From Woeseiaceae bacterium (GTDB taxonomy: Bacteria; Pseudomonadota; Gammaproteobacteria; Steroidobacterales; Woeseiaceae): a stretch of 64,000 bases of DNA. Below, piece by piece: positions 60,423-64,000 of the stretch; within the stretch, counting starts at the first letter, position 1; the number at the start of each line of letters is the position of its first letter. The position numbers and the translations under genes were made by a program. The stretch spans positions 1 through 64,000 of the forward strand of contig JABDQH010000015.1 of the NCBI GenBank assembly GCA_013042375.1, read 5' to 3'. Below the pieces are notes generated by a model, which had not been told where the DNA came from, did no database searches, and saw only the letters and a program-made list of their open reading frames with translations.

Positions 60423-62879
60423 CTACAGTTTAACTGTATCCAGCGCTTCTGTAAGCTCTTCCATCGATTGATAGCGCTTGGTCTTGTCGACCGACATGGC
60501 CTTGCCGATGATAGCGGCCAGCTCGTCGGGAATCTCGGGGTTGATGTCCTGGCACTGCGCCGCCTTGCCCTGCACGTGCTGGTACATGACCGACATGTGG
60601 TCGCCGCGGCTGTACGGCGGCACGCCCGTGGCCATCTCGTACATGATAACGCCGACGCTGTAGACGTCAGCGGTCTCGTCGACTTTCTTGCCCAGGATCT
60701 GCTCGGGCGCCATGTACTTGGGCGATCCGATCACGTACCCGGTCTTGGTCAGCTGCGTGTCGCCGCTGGAGGCCGCGGCCGCGACGCCGAAGTCCACGAT
60801 CTTGAGCAGGCCTTCGTCATTGACCAGTACGTTTGCGGGCTTCAGGTCGCGATGAATGACGCCGGCCTGGTGAGCGACGGTCATACCCGTCGCCATGTCG
60901 CGCGAGAAGCGCAGGACCTTCTCGAGCGTCATCGGCTTGTTGTCGGGGATCTCTCCCGACAGCGTATGCGACGGGAAATACTCCATCGAGATCGCGTAGG
61001 CGCCCTGCAGGTGCAGGAAGTCGTAGATGCGAATGATGTTGCGATGCGTGATCTTGCGAGAGTAGCGCAGCTCGTGCACGAAACGTTTCATCATCTCTTC
61101 GTCCGAGGAGACGTTAGGGTTCAGGAACTTGAGGATGAGCTGTTCTTCGACGACCTCGTCCTCCATCAGCAGTACGGTACCGAAGGCACCTTTACCGATC
61201 TTCTCGATGAACTTGTAGCGCCCATCGATAACGTCGCCCGGCTCGAGCTTCGAGATGTCGAGCATCGCCGGAGCTTGGGCAACCGCGCCGCCGGCCGCCG
61301 GGACGATATCCCCGCCACCGTCGGGCCGCCCGACCATGCTCTGGTCCTTCGCCTCCTGCAGCAGCCGGTCGAGATTTTCGTTGTCGACGAGGAGTGTCTT
61401 GGTGTTCTCGGCGATCTTCTCGGCGCGTATGTTCTCTTCCAGGACCGCCTCGGAAAAGCGGTTGTCGATGTCCTTGAGCGCCTTGTCCGCCACATTGATG
61501 ATCGTGACGTCGGCCGACTGCTTGATCTGCCTGAGCAGGTTTCGGACCGTGTCCAGCTGGGTCTCGTTGGCCAGGGCCGAGATGGCCCTGATGGCCTCGA
61601 CCTGGATATCGCGGTCGGGCCGCTTCAGGAGGGGCAGGATCATCGTGATGTGCTTGTCATTGCCGAGCTTGCCGAGCGCCCGCACGATGATCGTATCGGT
61701 CTTCGGATTCTGTCCGAGCATCTTCTCGAGCTTGGGCACAGCCTTCGCGCTGCCGATTTTCGACAGCGCGTCGATGGCGCGTTCCCGCACCCACCAGTCG
61801 GCATCGTCGGTCGCCTTGATCAGGTGTTCCTCGGCGCGCTCACTCTTGGTCGCATTGAGGATCTCGATCGCGGTGCGCCGGATGTCCTCGTCGTCCACAT
61901 TGATGAGACCAACCACCGAATCCACGACTTTCGGGCCGCCGATCTCGGCGAGCGCGTCGCCGGCCCGAGAGCGCACCCACCAGTCGTCGTCGCGGATCGC
62001 GTTCAGCAGATCCTTGACCGATTCCTCGTCGCCGACCTCGTTGAGGACCTCGACGGCGGCGCGCCGCGCGTACTCCGATTCGTCCTTCAGCGCAGTAACG
62101 AGGAACTTCACGGTGTCCGGGTGATTTGCCTGGATGAGGACGTCGACGGCCTGGCCCTGGACGTCGAGATCGGGATCGGTCAGCAGTTCGGCGACCTTCC
62201 CGACGTTGACGTCCTGGCCGCGCGTGCCGAGGACCTTCAGCGCGGCGCCGCGCACCATCTTGTTCGAGTCCCGGAGCTGGCCTTCGACCGCTCGCGTGAT
62301 TTCGTGCTTGTTGAATTTGGACAGCAGGTTCATCAGGTGGATCTTGATGATCGGGTCCTTGCCGCCCATGCGCGCGATCAGGTCGGGCACCATGTCCGGC
62401 TTGATCGTTTCCTGGATGATCTGGAAGATCGCGGCCTTTTCCTTTGGCTCGCATTCGTAGGCACGCTGCAGAAGTTCGTGCACGGACAGGTCGTCCTTGT
62501 GGACTCGCAGCACCTCGATCAGGGCGGGCTTGGAGACTTCGTCGTCGTCGAAAAACTCGAGCAACGCGTTCGCGTTGTAGTCGGTGCTGCTGGAGAGCGC
62601 CCATGCCGTACCCGATACGACACGTTCGTTGCCGTCAGCCAGGCCTTCCCGGTACATGTCGAGGTTCTTGTCATTGACGAGCGAGCCGAGGATGTCGACG
62701 AGCACCATCGTGTGCGACTTGTCTGACAGCGCCAGCGCGTCGATGATCTTGGGGACGGCCCTGTTTCCGGCTCCCTTGAGCTTTTCGACCAGTCTGCGCG
62801 CATTCGGCGACGCCGGATCAGGCTCGGCTATCAGTTGTGACAGCACCTGGTCCGAACGAAATGACGCGAAGAAATTCAC
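60423..62879 (-). CDS. HEAT-repeat protein fused to a Hanks-type Ser/Thr kinase
   Basis: The 818-aa protein starts at GTG 62879. Residues about 25-475 are a long series of HEAT repeats (for example VRGAALKVLGTRG, ARRAAVEVLNEVGDEESVKD, WWVRERAIDALSKIGSAKAV). A linker (480-545) leads to a C-terminal kinase (about 554-815). The kinase is complete: Gly loop IGKGAFGTV (561-569), Lys584 in LILKFL, alpha-C Glu603, HRDLKPANVLV (676-686), DFG 696-698 and APE 724-726. No membrane segment is seen. It precedes two PilT-family genes with 4-nt gaps, so the kinase probably controls pilus retraction or surface behaviour. That link is inferred from the operon. Confidence 0.88.
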   Translation of the reverse strand: MNFFASFRSDQVLSQLIAEPDPASPNARRLVEKLKGAGNRAVPKIIDALALSDKSHTMVLVDILGSLVNDKNLDMYREGLADGNERVVSGTAWALSSSTDYNANALLEFFDDDEVSKPALIEVLRVHKDDLSVHELLQRAYECEPKEKAAIFQIIQETIKPDMVPDLIARMGGKDPIIKIHLMNLLSKFNKHEITRAVEGQLRDSNKMVRGAALKVLGTRGQDVNVGKVAELLTDPDLDVQGQAVDVLIQANHPDTVKFLVTALKDESEYARRAAVEVLNEVGDEESVKDLLNAIRDDDWWVRSRAGDALAEIGGPKVVDSVVGLINVDDEDIRRTAIEILNATKSERAEEHLIKATDDADWWVRERAIDALSKIGSAKAVPKLEKMLGQNPKTDTIIVRALGKLGNDKHITMILPLLKRPDRDIQVEAIRAISALANETQLDTVRNLLRQIKQSADVTIINVADKALKDIDNRFSEAVLEENIRAEKIAENTKTLLVDNENLDRLLQEAKDQSMVGRPDGGGDIVPAAGGAVAQAPAMLDISKLEPGDVIDGRYKFIEKIGKGAFGTVLLMEDEVVEEQLILKFLNPNVSSDEEMMKRFVHELRYSRKITHRNIIRIYDFLHLQGAYAISMEYFPSHTLSGEIPDNKPMTLEKVLRFSRDMATGMTVAHQAGVIHRDLKPANVLVNDEGLLKIVDFGVAAAASSGDTQLTKTGYVIGSPKYMAPEQILGKKVDETADVYSVGVIMYEMATGVPPYSRGDHMSVMYQHVQGKAAQCQDINPEIPDELAAIIGKAMSVDKTKRYQSMEELTEALDTVKL

Positions 62880-63104
62880 GCCTGCGTCCCTGCGCCGACG
62901 GTCATCGGCATGATTTTTCGATTCGAACCCAAACTTTCTTGCTCTTGCCCAAAGCTGAACGCTGCATTATGCCACATTGGAATCTGCACAAGTCCCGCCG
63001 CGACTGGCTTTGTGCCAATCGTGACCAGTACAATGTGCTCCCTTTGTGCCGGCCCCGGCCGGACTATTCATCCCTCGATTTTACCTAATGCCCAGCTGCG
63101 AAGT

Positions 63105-64000
63105 GTGACCGTGTCAACAGAATCAAATCAATCCAAGTTCCTAAATTCCATAAAGATATCAGCGATCGGCCGGCCCTTGGGCGAGGTTGCGCGGATTCGC
63201 GACGTCGAGGTGACCGACAACGGTCTCAAGGCCTCGGTCGAGTTCGGTTTCGCCTGTGCCGGTTTGCACGACGCCATTCGCGAGGAGGTCACGGACATCG
63301 TCCGCGATGAACTGGGGTTGGACGACGTCAGCCTCGAGTTTTCTACGAAGATCCGCAGGCATGCCGTGCAGCGCACTCTGCAGCCGTTGCCGGGGGTGAA
63401 AAACCTGATCGCGATCGCCTCGGGCAAAGGTGGTGTCGGCAAATCGACCGTCGCCGCCAATGTCGCGCTGGCGCTGGCGGGCGAGGGCGCGTCGGTCGGC
63501 GTGCTCGACGCCGACATCTACGGCCCGAGCCAGGTGCAGATGCTCGGCCTCGGCGGCCAGGTGCCGGACAGCAAGGACGGCAAGACGATGCTCCCCTTGC
63601 GGGCACACGGTGTACAGGTCATGTCCATGGGCGCACTCGTCGACGCCGACCAGCCAATGGTCTGGCGCGGCCCGATGGTCACGTCGGCGCTGAACCAGCT
63701 GGCGACGCAGACCAACTGGGACGACCTGGACTACCTGATCGTCGACATGCCGCCCGGCACCGGCGACATTCAGCTTACGCTTGCGCAGCAGATTCCGGTT
63801 ACCGGGTCCGTCGTCGTCACGACGCCCCAGACCATCGCCACGCTGGATGCACGCAAGGGCCTGCAGATGTTCCGCAAGGTCTCGATCCCGGTGTTCGGGG
63901 TCATCGAGAACATGGCGACGCACATCTGCTCGAACTGCGGTCACGAGGAAGCGATCTTCGGAGCGGGCGGCGGCGACGATATCGTGACCGACTTCGGCGT
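63105..64000 (+). CDS. apbC: Mrp/ApbC-type Fe-S cluster carrier ATPase (3' end outside window)
   Basis: The frame opens at GTG 63105 (or GTG 63111) and is still open at the window end. An N-terminal MIP18/DUF59-like domain (AIGRPLGEVARIRDVEVTDN) is followed by the deviant Walker A loop IASGKGGVGKSTVAANVALA, VLDADIYGPSQVQMLG, and LIVDMPPGTGDIQLTLAQQ. The cluster-binding CxxC lies in HICSNCGHEE. It loads [4Fe-4S] clusters on target proteins, fitting the Fe-S-rich neighbourhood. The 225 nt between it and the divergent kinase gene must contain both promoters; no clear boxes were found. No good ribosome-binding site was seen for either start. Confidence 0.92.
   Translation, partial: MTVSTESNQSKFLNSIKISAIGRPLGEVARIRDVEVTDNGLKASVEFGFACAGLHDAIREEVTDIVRDELGLDDVSLEFSTKIRRHAVQRTLQPLPGVKNLIAIASGKGGVGKSTVAANVALALAGEGASVGVLDADIYGPSQVQMLGLGGQVPDSKDGKTMLPLRAHGVQVMSMGALVDADQPMVWRGPMVTSALNQLATQTNWDDLDYLIVDMPPGTGDIQLTLAQQIPVTGSVVVTTPQTIATLDARKGLQMFRKVSIPVFGVIENMATHICSNCGHEEAIFGAGGGDDIVTDFG

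Noticed and set aside
60282-62726. Long plus-strand open frame (814 codons) opposite the HEAT-kinase
   Set aside because: The minus strand encodes clear HEAT repeats and a complete kinase. The plus frame has no recognisable domain.

Overview
The window looks like a chromosomal segment of a fairly GC-rich, free-living gammaproteobacterium, probably an uncultivated marine lineage near Chromatiales/Woeseiales. The evidence is rnfABCDGE-nth gene order, a homodimeric-type PDH operon, metG close to mrp, PilT-family motors, RNase T with GrxD, and REP-like palindromes. The lineage call is an inference. Genes are tightly packed, and four convergent pairs overlap at their 3' ends.

Layout. 1-3.8 kb is a less GC-rich accessory patch. 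It holds the end of a SlyD-like isomerase, a small ORF, a secreted arylsulfotransferase-like protein, a decayed 141-nt tandem coding repeat, a duplicated 5' half of tRNA-Gly, a HigBA-type toxin-antitoxin pair, another tRNA-like fragment, and the intact tRNA-Gly(CCC). 4-15 kb has a secreted amidohydrolase, two cytochrome c lipoproteins, a CotH-like secreted protein, an ATP-grasp protein, NAD malic enzyme, a cDPG-synthetase-like GTPase and a TolB-like/TPR membrane protein. 15-26 kb is a large ferredoxin block: Nfn-like flavoproteins with a PorAB/PorGD fusion oxidoreductase on the minus strand, divergent from a GltD-like Fe-S flavoprotein with NifJ on the plus strand. Tryptophanase, which also makes pyruvate, follows. 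27.7-32.1 kb has a YbjQ/YbjQ/M48 operon and a GAF-PAS-PAS-GGDEF-EAL protein. 32.2-34.96 kb is a second lower-GC patch with an internally deleted HNH/DUF222 gene and orphan membrane proteins. 35-45 kb is core metabolism: nadC, a PuuD-like protein, grxD, rnt, an M17 peptidase, and aceE-aceF-lpd. The AceF linker is encoded by REP-like palindromes. 45-58 kb carries a TPR peptidase, a permease, a DoxX-DUF2063-DUF692 cassette of bufferin type without a visible precursor, DUF1841, nth, the six rnf genes and metG. 58-64 kb has a REP element, two PilT-family ATPases behind a HEAT-repeat Ser/Thr kinase, and the start of mrp/apbC.

How the genes fit together. PDH, two different pyruvate/2-oxoacid:ferredoxin oxidoreductases, two Nfn/GltD-type flavoproteins and an Rnf complex lie within about 40 kb. 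This suggests an organism that moves pyruvate-derived electrons among NAD(P)H, ferredoxin and the ion gradient according to redox conditions. Malic enzyme and tryptophanase would supply pyruvate. The least described modules are the HEAT-kinase/PilT operon, the precursor-less DUF692 cassette, the REP-derived AceF linker and the tRNA-Gly-associated remnant.
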